DNA from: an uncultured Pelagibacteraceae bacterium
Lineage (GTDB): Bacteria > Pseudomonadota > Alphaproteobacteria > Pelagibacterales > Pelagibacteraceae
NCBI GenBank assembly: GCA_902604245.1
Contig: CACKXQ010000001.1
Coordinates: 1 to 64,000 of the forward strand
DNA length: 64,000 nt
Reading direction: 5' to 3'
Under the pieces are notes generated by a model. It had not been told where the DNA came from. It did not search any database and saw only the letters and a program-made list of their open reading frames with translations. Both the position numbers and the translations under genes were made by a program. This document shows, one piece after another, positions 8,910-18,298 of the stretch. The stretch's first letter is position 1. Every line of letters begins with the position of its first letter.

Positions 8910-9821
8910 TTACCTTTTATAAGATCCCTTTGACTCTGATTTTAATTTTTCTCCGATCTTAATACTTAAATCTTTAACCATTTTTTTATTTTCACTTTCT
9001 TCAACAAAAAATCTTAGTTTGCCATCCACTGAAAAAAGTTCAGCTTTTATATTTACAAGATCTTTATCAATCTTTGCATACACACCAACTGCTGTATCGC
9101 AGTCACCCTCAAGTATTTGTAAGATTTTTCTTTCAGCATTTGCAATTATTCTCGACTGATCATCATTAATTTTTTCTAGGATATTTATTATTTCCTGATC
9201 ATTTTCTCTACATTGTATTGCAATAATACCTTGTCCAGCACATGGTATTAATTCTTCAGTATTAAATTCATGTGTAATTTTATTTGTGAAACCTAAAGCT
9301 TCAATGCCAGCTTTGGAAAGTAAAATTCCATCGTAATCTCCACTTTCTAATTTCTTTATCCTAGTATCCACATTTCCTCTAATTAATTTATAATTCAAAT
9401 CCGACCTAATACTTTTTAGTTGGTATTCCCTTCTGTAAGAAGAAGTGCCTATTATTGAATTAGGTTTAAGTTCTAGAAAATTTATATTAGCATTACTAAT
9501 AAAAATTTCATTGGGCGAATTTCTTTTTAAATAAAAATTTGTTATTAGCCCCTCTGTTTCAATTGATGGCATATCTTTTAAAGCATGAACAGCCATATCA
9601 ATGTTATTCTTAATTAATTCTATTTCAATTTTTTTTGAAAATAATCCTTTTCCTCCGATGTTTGATAGCCTATCCTTTTGGTTTTCATCTCCACTTGTGA
9701 CTATTTTTTTTATTTCTATTTGGGTCGATGAAACTTTTTTAAGATGGTTTATCACTTTTTCGGTATAAATTTGAGCTAACTGACTTCCTCGAGTACCAAT
9801 AATAAATTTATCCCTTTTCAT
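8910..9821 (-). CDS. hemC: Hydroxymethylbilane synthase (porphobilinogen deaminase)
   Basis: A 303-residue enzyme that polymerises four porphobilinogens into hydroxymethylbilane. The N-terminal IIGTRGSQLAQIYT, the catalytic aspartate in HALKDMPS (D83), and the dipyrromethane-cofactor cysteine C241 (LEGDCDTAVGVYA) are all present. Length is normal. It is the first gene of the hemC-hemD-mscS-yggT-folD run and is divergent from tsaD across a 54-base gap that should hold both promoters. Confidence 0.97.
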   Translation of the reverse strand: MKRDKFIIGTRGSQLAQIYTEKVINHLKKVSSTQIEIKKIVTSGDENQKDRLSNIGGKGLFSKKIEIELIKNNIDMAVHALKDMPSIETEGLITNFYLKRNSPNEIFISNANINFLELKPNSIIGTSSYRREYQLKSIRSDLNYKLIRGNVDTRIKKLESGDYDGILLSKAGIEALGFTNKITHEFNTEELIPCAGQGIIAIQCRENDQEIINILEKINDDQSRIIANAERKILQILEGDCDTAVGVYAKIDKDLVNIKAELFSVDGKLRFFVEESENKKMVKDLSIKIGEKLKSESKGSYKR

Positions 9822-9875
9822 AATTCTAATTTTTATTACATTCTTATAGTTTAATTGTATTATTTATAAATATTT

Positions 9876-10949
9876 ATGAATGAAAAAAAAATAATCCTTG
9901 GAATTGAGACAAGTTGCGATGAAACTGCAGTATCAATTATAGAAGAAGATCAAAACGATAAGATAAAAATATTATCTAACGTAGTTTCAAGTCAATTTGA
10001 TATTCACAAAGAATTTGGAGGTGTAGTTCCTGAGCTTGCAGCACGATCTCATGTTGAAAAAATTGATTTAATTGCAAAAAAAGCAATTAATGAGAGTGGT
10101 GTGAATTTAAAAGATGTTTCTGCAATTGCTTCAACATCTGGTCCAGGCTTAATTGTTTGCCTTACTGTTGGTTTAAATTTTGGCAAAGCATTATCTGCAA
10201 GTTTAAATGTACCTTTTATTGGCGTAAACCATCTTGAAGGACATGCGTTAAGTCCAAAGCTTAATACAAGCTTAGATTTTCCGTATTTATTGTTATTAAT
10301 TTCAGGAGGGCATACACAATATCTTAGTGTGAATGGACTTGGAAAATATAAAAGATTAGGAACAACAATTGATGATGCTTTAGGAGAAGCATTTGACAAA
10401 ACTGCAAAACTTTTAGGTATTGAATTTCCAGGAGGACCAAAGTTAGAAAGTTTTGCAAAGCATGGAGATGCGAATAAATTTAAACTTCCTAAACCTATTA
10501 TAAATAAAGGGGGATGTAATTTATCATTTGCAGGTCTTAAAACTGCGATTTTAAGAATTTCAAGCACTTTAAAATCTAAACAAGAAAAGTATGATCTTGC
10601 GGCATCTTTTCAAAAAACAATTGAAGAAATTTTAGAAGTAAAAACACAAATAGCATTTGATGAATTCAAAAAGAATAATAATAAAGAAAATAAAACTTTT
10701 GTAATCGCTGGAGGCGTAGCTGCTAATAAAGGTATTAGAAAAAAATTAATAAAAGTATGCAAGAAGAATAATTTTAAACCAATTTTTCCTGAAACAAAAT
10801 TATGTGGGGATAATGCAGCCATGATTGCACTTGTTGGTCTTGAAAAGTATAAAATCAAAAAATTTGATAATTTGAATCTTCCTGCAAGTCCAAGACTGCC
10901 ACTTGACGAAAATGCAAATTCTTTAAAAGGAGCTGGAGTTATATTGTAA
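9876..10949 (+). CDS. tsaD: tRNA N6-adenosine threonylcarbamoyltransferase
   Basis: A 357-residue ASKHA-fold enzyme that transfers threonylcarbamoyl to A37 of ANN-decoding tRNAs (t6A). The N-terminal GIETSCDETAVSI, the metal-binding histidines H119 and H123 in NHLEGH, SGGHTQYL, DDALGEAFDKTAKLLG and the C-terminal GGVAANKGIR are all present. It is divergent from hemC, an arrangement common in alphaproteobacteria. Its stop codon abuts the ATG of a 40-residue basic protein. Confidence 0.97.
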   Translation: MNEKKIILGIETSCDETAVSIIEEDQNDKIKILSNVVSSQFDIHKEFGGVVPELAARSHVEKIDLIAKKAINESGVNLKDVSAIASTSGPGLIVCLTVGLNFGKALSASLNVPFIGVNHLEGHALSPKLNTSLDFPYLLLLISGGHTQYLSVNGLGKYKRLGTTIDDALGEAFDKTAKLLGIEFPGGPKLESFAKHGDANKFKLPKPIINKGGCNLSFAGLKTAILRISSTLKSKQEKYDLAASFQKTIEEILEVKTQIAFDEFKKNNNKENKTFVIAGGVAANKGIRKKLIKVCKKNNFKPIFPETKLCGDNAAMIALVGLEKYKIKKFDNLNLPASPRLPLDENANSLKGAGVIL

Positions 10950-11072
10950 ATGTCAAAAAGATATAGTGGTAAATCATTTAAAGATGCAAGCGTAATGAAA
11001 CAAGCCAAACTTTCTTTAAAGGAAAAAAGAAAACTTAAAAAAGAAAAGAAAAAAATAAAAAATAGAAAATAA
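10950..11072 (+). CDS. Small highly basic protein (40 aa), function unknown
   Basis: A 40-residue frame beginning MSKRYSGKSFKDASVMKQAK and ending in a very lysine/arginine-rich tail (KEKRKLKKEKKKIKNRK). The ATG follows the tsaD TAA with no gap, and the next gene starts one base after its stop, so it fills an otherwise unexplained slot of exactly gene length. The composition suggests nucleic-acid or ribosome binding, but that is inference. I do not recognise a family. The main alternative is chance coding in an A-rich spacer. Confidence 0.55.
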   Translation: MSKRYSGKSFKDASVMKQAKLSLKEKRKLKKEKKKIKNRK

Positions 11073-11073
11073 A

Positions 11074-12618
11074 ATGAGAATACAAAATAATGCAGAGGTT
11101 ATTATCAATAAGTTTAAAGAAAAAAATTATAACTTTGTAATAGAAAAAACAAATTTTTTATTAGAAAAAGAAAATAACAATGATTTACTATGGACACTCA
11201 GAGGCTTAAGCTATCTTAATAAAAATAATAAAATTGATTCATTTAAATGTTTAAATATGGCGGTGAAGATAAATCCAAAAAATATTGACGCCAAAAACTA
11301 CTTAGGCATTTTATATAATAATTCAGGTAAACTAAAGCAGGCAGAAAAATGTTTTAAAGAGTGTATACAATTAAAACCAGATTATATTAGTTCAATATTC
11401 AATTTAGCAAACTTAAAAATAAAAACTAATAATTTTGAAGAAGCTATATCACTTTATATTAAAGCATTAAAGATTAACGAGAATATTGAGAAAATTTATA
11501 TTAATTTAGGGTTCGCATATCAGAGCACAAAACAGTCTCAAAAAGCTAAATTAATTCTTGAAAAATGTTTAAATAAATTTCCATCATCAACTGAAGCAGA
11601 TAAATTATTAAGTTCACAAACTAATTTTAAAAATGATGAAAATCATCTAATGGATATGGTGAAAAAACTAAATACAAAACAGCTCAATGATGACAAGAAA
11701 ATCAACCTATTATTTGCAATAGGCAAGGGTTTTGAAGATAAAGGTGATTATAAAAAATCCTTTAATTATTATTCTAAAGGAAACCATCTAAAAAAAAACA
11801 ATTTGAAATCTGATATAAATCAAAAAATAGAACTTTTTGAAATTATTGAGACTTTTTTTTCGAATTTTACATTTAAAAATGACATTATTGATAATAAAAA
11901 AAAGATTGTTTTCATATTTGGTCTGCCAAGATCAGGTACAACATTGGTTGAAAGTATACTATCAAGCCATGACAAAGTTTCGAGTGTTGGTGAAATAAAT
12001 TTTCTAAGTAATTTCTTAAAATCAAATTTTTTTAAAGATAACAAAATTTTAGTAGATGATCTTCGCAAGTTTTCAAGTTTAAATTTAAAAAAAGAATATT
12101 TTAATTATCTAGAATCATTCAATATTAAAAATGATGTAATCACAGATAAAAGCTTAGAGACCTATTTTTATCTTGGTTTTGTAAAATATTTTTTTCCAAG
12201 CTCTAAATTGATACACTGCCAAAGGAACGCAAAAGATAATTGTTTATCAATTTATAAAAATTTGTTTACTGATAATGAAGCTTGGAAGTATGATGAAAAT
12301 GAATTAGTTAAATATTATTCTTTGTATAAAAGAATAATGAATTTTTGGAATAAAAAGATTGGCAAAGATATCCTGAACATAAATTATGAGGATTTAGTTA
12401 AAAAAAATGAAACTACAGTTAAAAAAATTATTAATCATTGTCAATTAAAGTGGGATGAAAAATGCTTAAATCACCATAATTATGTCGCTCCAATTAAAAC
12501 ATTAAGTTTAAATCAAGCAAATAAACCTGTGTATTCCTCATCAATAGGGTCCTCGAACAATTATAATATTTATTTGAAAAAAATGTTTGATGATTTAGAT
12601 TTAAAATTAAGCAAATGA
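11074..12618 (+). CDS. TPR-repeat sulfotransferase-family protein
   Basis: A 514-residue protein. Residues 1 to about 175 are tetratricopeptide repeats (for example NIDAKNYLGILYNNSGKLKQ and ISSIFNLANLKIKTNNFEEA). Residues of about 270-500 form a sulfotransferase domain with the 5'-PAPS loop GLPRSGTT at 283-290 and a later LIHCQRNAKDNCLSIY motif for the 3'-phosphate. The acceptor is unknown; a protein tyrosine or glycan is plausible. It lies one base after the basic 40-residue gene. A related protein is encoded at 24946-26589. Confidence 0.87.
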   Translation: MRIQNNAEVIINKFKEKNYNFVIEKTNFLLEKENNNDLLWTLRGLSYLNKNNKIDSFKCLNMAVKINPKNIDAKNYLGILYNNSGKLKQAEKCFKECIQLKPDYISSIFNLANLKIKTNNFEEAISLYIKALKINENIEKIYINLGFAYQSTKQSQKAKLILEKCLNKFPSSTEADKLLSSQTNFKNDENHLMDMVKKLNTKQLNDDKKINLLFAIGKGFEDKGDYKKSFNYYSKGNHLKKNNLKSDINQKIELFEIIETFFSNFTFKNDIIDNKKKIVFIFGLPRSGTTLVESILSSHDKVSSVGEINFLSNFLKSNFFKDNKILVDDLRKFSSLNLKKEYFNYLESFNIKNDVITDKSLETYFYLGFVKYFFPSSKLIHCQRNAKDNCLSIYKNLFTDNEAWKYDENELVKYYSLYKRIMNFWNKKIGKDILNINYEDLVKKNETTVKKIINHCQLKWDEKCLNHHNYVAPIKTLSLNQANKPVYSSSIGSSNNYNIYLKKMFDDLDLKLSK

Positions 12619-12622
12619 AACC

Positions 12623-13039
12623 ATGAACTACTGGTTACTTAAATCTGAACCGGATGTGTGGTCAATTGACCAACAAATCAATGCTGGAAAAAAAGGAGCT
12701 GACTGGGATGGTGTTAGAAATTATCAAGCAGCAAACAACTTAAGAAAAATGAAAAAGGGAGATCTTTGTTTTTTTTATCATTCCAATATAGGTAAAGAGA
12801 TAGTCGGTATAGTCGAAGTTATTAAAGTGGCATTCATTGATCCAACAGATAGGGAAAATAAATTTGTTGCTGTTAAAGTGAAATTTAAAAGTAAACTTCA
12901 AATTCCTGTAACACTTGAAAACATCAAAAAAACTAAGGGTTTGGAGAAAATATCTCTAATTAGACAAAGTAGACTGTCTGTCATGCCCATTGATACTAAA
13001 AGCTGGAAAATAATTTTGAAGATGGGTAGAATTAATTAA
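12623..13039 (+). CDS. EVE domain-containing protein
   Basis: A 138-residue single-domain protein opening NYWLLKSEPDVWSIDQQ and continuing DWDGVRNYQAANNLRKMKKGDLCFFYHS, which is the EVE (thymocyte nuclear protein 1-like) signature. EVE domains belong to the PUA-like fold and bind modified bases in DNA or RNA; some act in restriction systems, but stand-alone bacterial copies like this one are housekeeping proteins of unclear role. It lies between the TPR-sulfotransferase (4-base gap) and acs (9-base gap). Confidence 0.9.
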   Translation: MNYWLLKSEPDVWSIDQQINAGKKGADWDGVRNYQAANNLRKMKKGDLCFFYHSNIGKEIVGIVEVIKVAFIDPTDRENKFVAVKVKFKSKLQIPVTLENIKKTKGLEKISLIRQSRLSVMPIDTKSWKIILKMGRIN

Positions 13040-13048
13040 TAAAAATTA

Positions 13049-15031
13049 ATGATTAAAAAAAAAAAAGTAAAGAAAATAATCTCCAAAAAATCTAAAGAGA
13101 CTATTTATAAAACTAAGAAAGAATGGATAAGTAAAGCTACAGTAAATAAATCTCAATATACAAAAAAATATAACGAATCGATTAAAGACAACGATGGATT
13201 TTGGAAAAAAGAAGGAAAAAGAATTGATTGGATTAAACGTTATAAAAAAATTAAAGATGTAAAATATAGTAAAGATGATGTTCATATCAAATGGTTCTAT
13301 GATGGTACTTTAAATGCATCAGCAAATTGCATTGATAGGCACCTTAAAAAGAATTCTAGTAAGACTGCAATTATATGGGTAGGAGACGATCCTAAAGTTC
13401 AAAAAAAAATTACATACAAAGAACTTCATAAAGAAGTTTCAAAGGCAGCAAATGGATTAAAAAATCTGGGAGTTCAAAAAGGTGATAGGGTAACAATTTA
13501 TCTTACAATGATACCAGAACTTGCCTACACAATGCTTGCATGTGCTAGAATAGGTGCAGTTCACTCTATAATATTTGGAGGTTTTTCACCAGATAGTATT
13601 TCAGGTAGAATTAATGATTGTGATTCTGATTATGTTATAACTGCAGATGAGGGTGTAAGAGGTGGCAAAACAATCCCTTTAAAGTCTATTACAGATGAAG
13701 CTTTACAAAGTTGTCCCAATGTAAAGAAATGTATCGTAGTAAAGAGAACAGGTACTAAAAAAATTGATTGGTACAATGATCGTGATGTTTGGTATCACAA
13801 AATGACAAGTAAAGTCTCAGGAAAATGTGAGCCTGAAGAAATGAATGCTGAAGATCCATTATTTATTCTTTACACATCTGGTTCAACTGGAAAACCTAAA
13901 GGTGTGCTGCATACAACCGGCGGATATATGGTTTATGCATCAATGACTCACCAATATATTTTTAATTATAAACCTAAAGATATATACTGGTGTACAGCTG
14001 ATATAGGCTGGGTTACAGGACACAGTTATATTATTTATGGTCCACTTGCTAATGGAGCAACTACAATTATGTTTGAAGGAATACCTACTTATCCTGATAC
14101 ATCTAGGTGGTGGCAAATAGTTGATAAATATAAAGTAAATATTTTCTACACGGCTCCGACAGCAATCAGAGCTTTGATGAGAGAAGGTGATAAACCTGTA
14201 AAGAAAACATCTAGAAAAACTCTAAAACTCCTAGGCACTGTTGGTGAACCAATTAATCCTGAAGCCTGGGAATGGTATTATAAAACTGTTGGTGATAGCA
14301 GATGCCCAATCGTTGATACTTGGTGGCAAACAGAAACAGGTGGAATTTTAATCAGTCCTCAAACTGGAGCGATAGATTTAAAACCAGGATCTGCAACCAA
14401 ACCATTTTATGGAATTAAACCAGAGATCTTGGATAAAGATGGCAAGGTTTTAAAAGGAGAAGCACAAGGTAGACTTTGTATTTCACAATCATGGCCTGGA
14501 CAAATGAGAAGTGTCTATGGTGATCATCAAAGATTTATAGATACTTATTTTTCACAATTTGATGGGAAATATTTTACAGGTGATGGCTGCAGAAGAGATA
14601 AAGATGGTTATTATTGGATTACAGGAAGAGTAGATGATGTAATTATTGTTTCTGGTCATAATTTAGGTACTGCAGAGATTGAAAGTGCGTTTGTAGCGCA
14701 TCCAAAAGTGGCTGAAGCAGCAGTGGTTGGTTACCCACATGATATAAAAGGAAACGGTCTGTACTGTTATGTAACTTTAAATGCTGGAGAAAAAAGTACT
14801 CTTGATTTAGAGAGAGATTTAAAACTTTGGGTAAGGAAACAAATTGGTCCAATAGCAACTCCTGACTTAATTCAATTTGCTCCAGGACTACCAAAAACAA
14901 GATCGGGTAAAATAATGAGAAGAATTCTAAGAAAAATTGCTGCAAATGAACATGGTCAATTAGGAGATACAACCACTTTAGCTGATCCCTCTGTTGTTGA
15001 AAGCTTGGTAGATAATAGAAAAAATATCTAG
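13049..15031 (+). CDS. acs: Acetyl-CoA synthetase
   Basis: A 660-residue AMP-forming ligase converting acetate, ATP and CoA to acetyl-CoA. It has the adenylation motif [23 protein letters not shown], the hinge region [12 protein letters not shown], and the C-terminal [11 protein letters not shown], whose K621 is the lysine that protein acetylases modify in the family. The first 40 residues are unusually lysine-rich. The 3' end overlaps the convergent 208-residue unknown gene by 4 bases. A DUF4212/sodium symporter pair lies 0.75 kb downstream, suggesting a local acetate-uptake and activation block. Confidence 0.97.
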   Translation: MIKKKKVKKIISKKSKETIYKTKKEWISKATVNKSQYTKKYNESIKDNDGFWKKEGKRIDWIKRYKKIKDVKYSKDDVHIKWFYDGTLNASANCIDRHLKKNSSKTAIIWVGDDPKVQKKITYKELHKEVSKAANGLKNLGVQKGDRVTIYLTMIPELAYTMLACARIGAVHSIIFGGFSPDSISGRINDCDSDYVITADEGVRGGKTIPLKSITDEALQSCPNVKKCIVVKRTGTKKIDWYNDRDVWYHKMTSKVSGKCEPEEMNAEDPLFILYTSGSTGKPKGVLHTTGGYMVYASMTHQYIFNYKPKDIYWCTADIGWVTGHSYIIYGPLANGATTIMFEGIPTYPDTSRWWQIVDKYKVNIFYTAPTAIRALMREGDKPVKKTSRKTLKLLGTVGEPINPEAWEWYYKTVGDSRCPIVDTWWQTETGGILISPQTGAIDLKPGSATKPFYGIKPEILDKDGKVLKGEAQGRLCISQSWPGQMRSVYGDHQRFIDTYFSQFDGKYFTGDGCRRDKDGYYWITGRVDDVIIVSGHNLGTAEIESAFVAHPKVAEAAVVGYPHDIKGNGLYCYVTLNAGEKSTLDLERDLKLWVRKQIGPIATPDLIQFAPGLPKTRSGKIMRRILRKIAANEHGQLGDTTTLADPSVVESLVDNRKNI

Positions 15032-15654
15032 ATCTTTATTAGTTTAGAAAACTCTTCCTTAATATTATCCCATTTCAAAATCATAGAATTAAGGACTATC
15101 TTTCTATCTATAGATTTTAGTTCATTAGCTACTGGGGCCCAATTATATAATGCAAGTGCACTTTCATTGAATGGCCAAGACTTATAATAGTCATCCCATT
15201 TAATTTGATCTAATCTTTTCTGAAAACTTGCCTTTGCTTCATCAACAATTTCCCTAGGCATACCATTCTCTAATTCTTTTTCCAAAATATTATTATAAAT
15301 TTCAGAAACTTTATTAGTTTCTCGGAAATTATAAAAAACATTTAAATATGAAATTGTGTAAAAGGATAAATCCTGTAGCGAAATTACATATATATTCCAT
15401 TTGGCTGTGTTAATTGATTTTAAAAATGTTTCATCATCAAAGTGGAGAACCCATTTAGTGCCCATTCTTGTTTTTAAATAATTATATAAAGTAACTTGTG
15501 ATACCCATGCTGATTTTTGCTGAATAAATTCTTTCAAATCATCAACATTTTTAATTTTCTTCTTTGGCAAAATACCTTTAAACATTGCAACTAAATAAAC
15601 TTTGAAATCTTCAAGTTTTATATCTTTCAAGTTGAATCTGTATTTAAGGGCCAT
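15028..15654 (-). CDS. Conserved-looking protein of unknown function (208 aa)
   Basis: A 208-residue soluble protein with no signal peptide or clear membrane segment and an aromatic-rich composition ([23 protein letters not shown]). I do not recognise a domain. It is transcribed towards acs, overlaps it tail-to-tail by 4 bases, and faces away from the symporter operon. Its full length without internal stops and the compact overlap argue that it is real. Any link to acetate metabolism is only by position. Confidence 0.7.
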   Translation of the reverse strand: MALKYRFNLKDIKLEDFKVYLVAMFKGILPKKKIKNVDDLKEFIQQKSAWVSQVTLYNYLKTRMGTKWVLHFDDETFLKSINTAKWNIYVISLQDLSFYTISYLNVFYNFRETNKVSEIYNNILEKELENGMPREIVDEAKASFQKRLDQIKWDDYYKSWPFNESALALYNWAPVANELKSIDRKIVLNSMILKWDNIKEEFSKLIKI

Positions 15655-15774
15655 TTATCTACCTAATATGTTGATTTATAATGTAAAAATGACACAATAT
15701 CGAGTGTTTTTAGGGGTTTAAATAAATTTGATTATCGGTATGGTTCTTTATTTAACCTATAGGAGAGAGAAAAA

Positions 15775-16041
15775 ATGTCAAAACAAGAACAACACTGGGA
15801 AAAAACTAGGAATTTGCTCTTTATCACATTAGCAATTTGGTTTGTTTTCTCAATTGGCATCTTTCTTTTCGGAGCCGAAATGCAAGAATCAAGCATTAGA
15901 CCATTTGGATATCCTTTAACGTATTGGTTTACATGTCAGGGATCACTTGCAATCTTCGTCATTCTAATTTTCTGGTTTGCCGGTCGACAAGAGAAAATAG
16001 ATGATGAATTCGGATTTACTGAAAGAGAGGGTGATCAATGA
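15775..16041 (+). CDS. DUF4212 small membrane subunit of a sodium/solute symporter
   Basis: An 88-residue protein with two membrane segments (about residues 14-34 and 50-72). It matches DUF4212, the small partner encoded just before VC_2705-type sodium:solute symporters: EQHWEKTRNLL, FGAEMQ, FGYPLTYWFTCQGSLAIFV. The start is fixed by a strong Shine-Dalgarno sequence (GGAGAGAG) 6 bases before the ATG. It overlaps the symporter start by 4 bases, so the two are coupled. A 120-base upstream gap should contain the promoter. Confidence 0.92.
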   Translation: MSKQEQHWEKTRNLLFITLAIWFVFSIGIFLFGAEMQESSIRPFGYPLTYWFTCQGSLAIFVILIFWFAGRQEKIDDEFGFTEREGDQ

Positions 16042-17852
16042 TAAAAGGTAAATTTATAGATAACTTACCTAAAGTCTATGGGATATATACTGGGGGTTTT
16101 TTAGTATTTATCATCATAATGGCAATAGCTGAACAAGCTGGAATGACAGCAAAGATGATTGGTATCTTTTTTGTATCATTTACAGTTTTGATTTATGCTT
16201 TAATTGGTTGGTTATCAAGAACACTTCAAACAGACGCTTATTACGTAGCTGGAAGACAGGTACCTACTGTATTTAATGGAATGGCAACTGCAGCAGACTG
16301 GATGTCTGGTGCATCATTTGTAGCCATGGCAGGTGGTATTTACTTTAAAGGCTATGGTTATATGGCACTGCTTGTTGGATGGACTGGTGGATATGTACTA
16401 GTTGCTTCTTTATTAGCACCATATCTTAGAAAATTTGGATGTTATACTGTTCCAGATTTTATAGGAACTCGGTACGGTGGTAACTTAGCAAGATTTAGTG
16501 CAGTTATAGTCTTAACTGTTGCATCATTCACTTACGTGACAGCTCAAATTAACGCTACAGGAACAATTGCTTCTGTTGCATTGGATATTCCTTTTGAAAT
16601 AGCAGTTTACGTTGGACTAGCTAGTATTTTGATGTGCTCAATGCTTGGTGGAATGAGGGCAGTAACTTGGACACAAGTTGCTCAATATATTGTGCTAATT
16701 ATTGCTTATTTACTTCCAGTATTCTGGATAAGTAACAATATTGGTGCAGGTTTCTTCCCACACTTCATGTTAGCTGACGAAGTAGCAAGAATTGCAGAGC
16801 TTGAAGGTCAATTTGGATTTGTTAAAAATTCAGCTGCAGATTTAGCTACAGTTCCAAAAGGATTGTCTGCAATTACTAAAGCACACTCATCAGTTAATGC
16901 AACACCTTGGGCATTTATTTCATTAGCGGTTTGTATGATGGCAGGAACAGCTTCATTACCTCACGTTATGATGAGATACTTTACTACTCCAAGTGTAAGA
17001 ACAGCAAGAAGATCAGTAGGTTGGTCGTTATTCTTTATATTCCTACTTTATTCTTCTGCTCCAATGTTAGCTACTCTATCAAAAATTTCATTGATGGATC
17101 CTAACTTGGCTACTGGAATTATTGGTAAATCGATAACTGAAGTTCAAGCTCTTGACTGGTATCAAAACTGGAACCAAGCGAAGTTGATGTTTGTAAGTGA
17201 CTTTAACGGCAATGGAACTCTAGAACTTAATGAGTTCTTCATGAAAGGTAGTGCTGTTGTATTAGCAACACCTGAGATTGCTGGATTACCTTATGTAATA
17301 TCTGGACTAGTTGCTGCTGGAGGTATGGCTGCTGCCATGTCAACTGCGGATGGATTAGTTTTAGCTATTTCAAATGCGTTATCACATGATGTTTACTACA
17401 AAATCATTAATCCAAAAGCTGAAACTGCAAAAAGATTAATTGTTGCAAGGGTATTACTTGTATTGATTGGTTTTGCAGGAGCTACAATTGCTGCACTAGA
17501 AATACAAGGTATTCTAGGTTCGGTAATTTGGGCTTTTGACTTTGCGATGTCTGGACTATTCTTCCCACTTGTACTTGGTGTATGGTGGAAGAGGGCTAAT
17601 GCACCAGGCGCTGTTGCAGGAATGCTATTAGGACTAATCTCAGGAACTGCTTATCTAGTTTGGGTACGAAGCGGTGGATCTGGGTTCTTAGGCATAACAC
17701 AACTTACTTTTGGAATAGTTGGAGCAGCTGTAAGTTTAGTTTCTATGATTGTTGTCAGTTTAATAACTGCAGCACCAGACGCAGCTACTCAGAAGATGGT
17801 TGATGATGTGCGTGTACCAAGTGGTAAAACCATACTTGGAAAACAACATTAA
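16038..17852 (+). CDS. Sodium:solute symporter, VC_2705/ActP-like
   Basis: A 604-residue SSS-family transporter with about 13 membrane segments. It probably imports a small carboxylate such as acetate with sodium, inferred from family and from acs nearby. Family motifs include YYVAGRQVPTVFNGMATAADWMSGASF and LPHVMMRYFTTPSVRTARRS. A hydrophilic loop carries an EF-hand-like sequence, D388-FNGNGTLEL-NE399, with acidic or amide residues at positions 1, 3, 5, 9 and 12. It is paired with DUF4212 and followed by a GC-rich hairpin. Confidence 0.93.
   Translation: MIKGKFIDNLPKVYGIYTGGFLVFIIIMAIAEQAGMTAKMIGIFFVSFTVLIYALIGWLSRTLQTDAYYVAGRQVPTVFNGMATAADWMSGASFVAMAGGIYFKGYGYMALLVGWTGGYVLVASLLAPYLRKFGCYTVPDFIGTRYGGNLARFSAVIVLTVASFTYVTAQINATGTIASVALDIPFEIAVYVGLASILMCSMLGGMRAVTWTQVAQYIVLIIAYLLPVFWISNNIGAGFFPHFMLADEVARIAELEGQFGFVKNSAADLATVPKGLSAITKAHSSVNATPWAFISLAVCMMAGTASLPHVMMRYFTTPSVRTARRSVGWSLFFIFLLYSSAPMLATLSKISLMDPNLATGIIGKSITEVQALDWYQNWNQAKLMFVSDFNGNGTLELNEFFMKGSAVVLATPEIAGLPYVISGLVAAGGMAAAMSTADGLVLAISNALSHDVYYKIINPKAETAKRLIVARVLLVLIGFAGATIAALEIQGILGSVIWAFDFAMSGLFFPLVLGVWWKRANAPGAVAGMLLGLISGTAYLVWVRSGGSGFLGITQLTFGIVGAAVSLVSMIVVSLITAAPDAATQKMVDDVRVPSGKTILGKQH
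17199..17234 (+). other. EF-hand-like loop within the symporter
   Basis: Twelve codons (residues 388-399) read DFNGNGTLELNE, matching the canonical calcium-loop spacing: D, N, N, G, L and E at positions 1, 3, 5, 6, 8 and 12. The loop lies in a hydrophilic insert just before the conserved LATPEIAGLPYVI segment. Only the DNA-encoded pattern is seen; calcium binding is inference. Confidence 0.55.
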
Positions 17853-17868
17853 TTAAAATGTATTATTT

Positions 17869-17891
17869 TAGGGGCGAAATTTTCGCCCCTA
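17869..17891 (+). terminator. GC-rich inverted repeat after the symporter
   Basis: An 11-bp arm (TAGGGGCGAAA) is followed after one base by its perfect complement, ending 13 bases before the next ATG. It is one of the most GC-rich structures in this AT-rich window. No T-run follows on the + strand, so it is more likely an RNA 3'-end stabiliser or attenuator between the symporter and the YggT-like gene than a textbook terminator. Confidence 0.55.
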
Positions 17892-17904
17892 GATAAGATC
17901 AAAA

Positions 17905-18255
17905 ATGTCAGCAAACTTTCATCCCTTAGTTTATGTAATTGATTATATCCTTGGAGTTATAATGTGGACTCTAATTGGACGAGTTGCGATGAATATATTT
18001 CAGAAGGAGGATTCACAATTTTTCTTTATGAAAGTATTTGTAAAACTTACAAATCCACTTATAAAAATATTTAAACCAATTACTCCAAGCTTCATTATAG
18101 GACCTTTAGTGCCACTTTATGTGGCTTGGTTCTTTTATATGGGTCGTTTCTATTTAATGCCTTATTTACTTGGATATTCAGTTATGGGCATGCTTTCGTT
18201 CCCTCTTGAAAGTGAAATTGCCAGAGAAATATATAGGATATTTAGCAAAAACTAA
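17905..18255 (+). CDS. YggT-like membrane protein
   Basis: A 116-residue membrane protein. Hydrophobic segments flank the motif FVKLTNPLIKIFKPITPSFI, which matches the loop that defines YggT proteins, so I assign it to that family with moderate confidence. The C-terminal part (LGYSVMGMLSFPLESEIAREIY) is longer than usual. It lies downstream of the symporter, beyond the hairpin, and 43 bases before rpe. It could modulate the symporter or be unrelated. Confidence 0.65.
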   Translation: MSANFHPLVYVIDYILGVIMWTLIGRVAMNIFQKEDSQFFFMKVFVKLTNPLIKIFKPITPSFIIGPLVPLYVAWFFYMGRFYLMPYLLGYSVMGMLSFPLESEIAREIYRIFSKN

Positions 18256-18298
18256 TTCAAATAGAACAAAAAATTGATACTAATATTTTTAGTATCAA

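Noticed and set aside
10049-10567. A 172-codon leftward reading frame
   Set aside because: It lies wholly opposite tsaD and its protein resembles no family; a shadow of the real gene.
14643-14972. A 109-codon leftward reading frame
   Set aside because: Antisense to the C-terminal part of acs, low-complexity hydrophobic product; not a gene.
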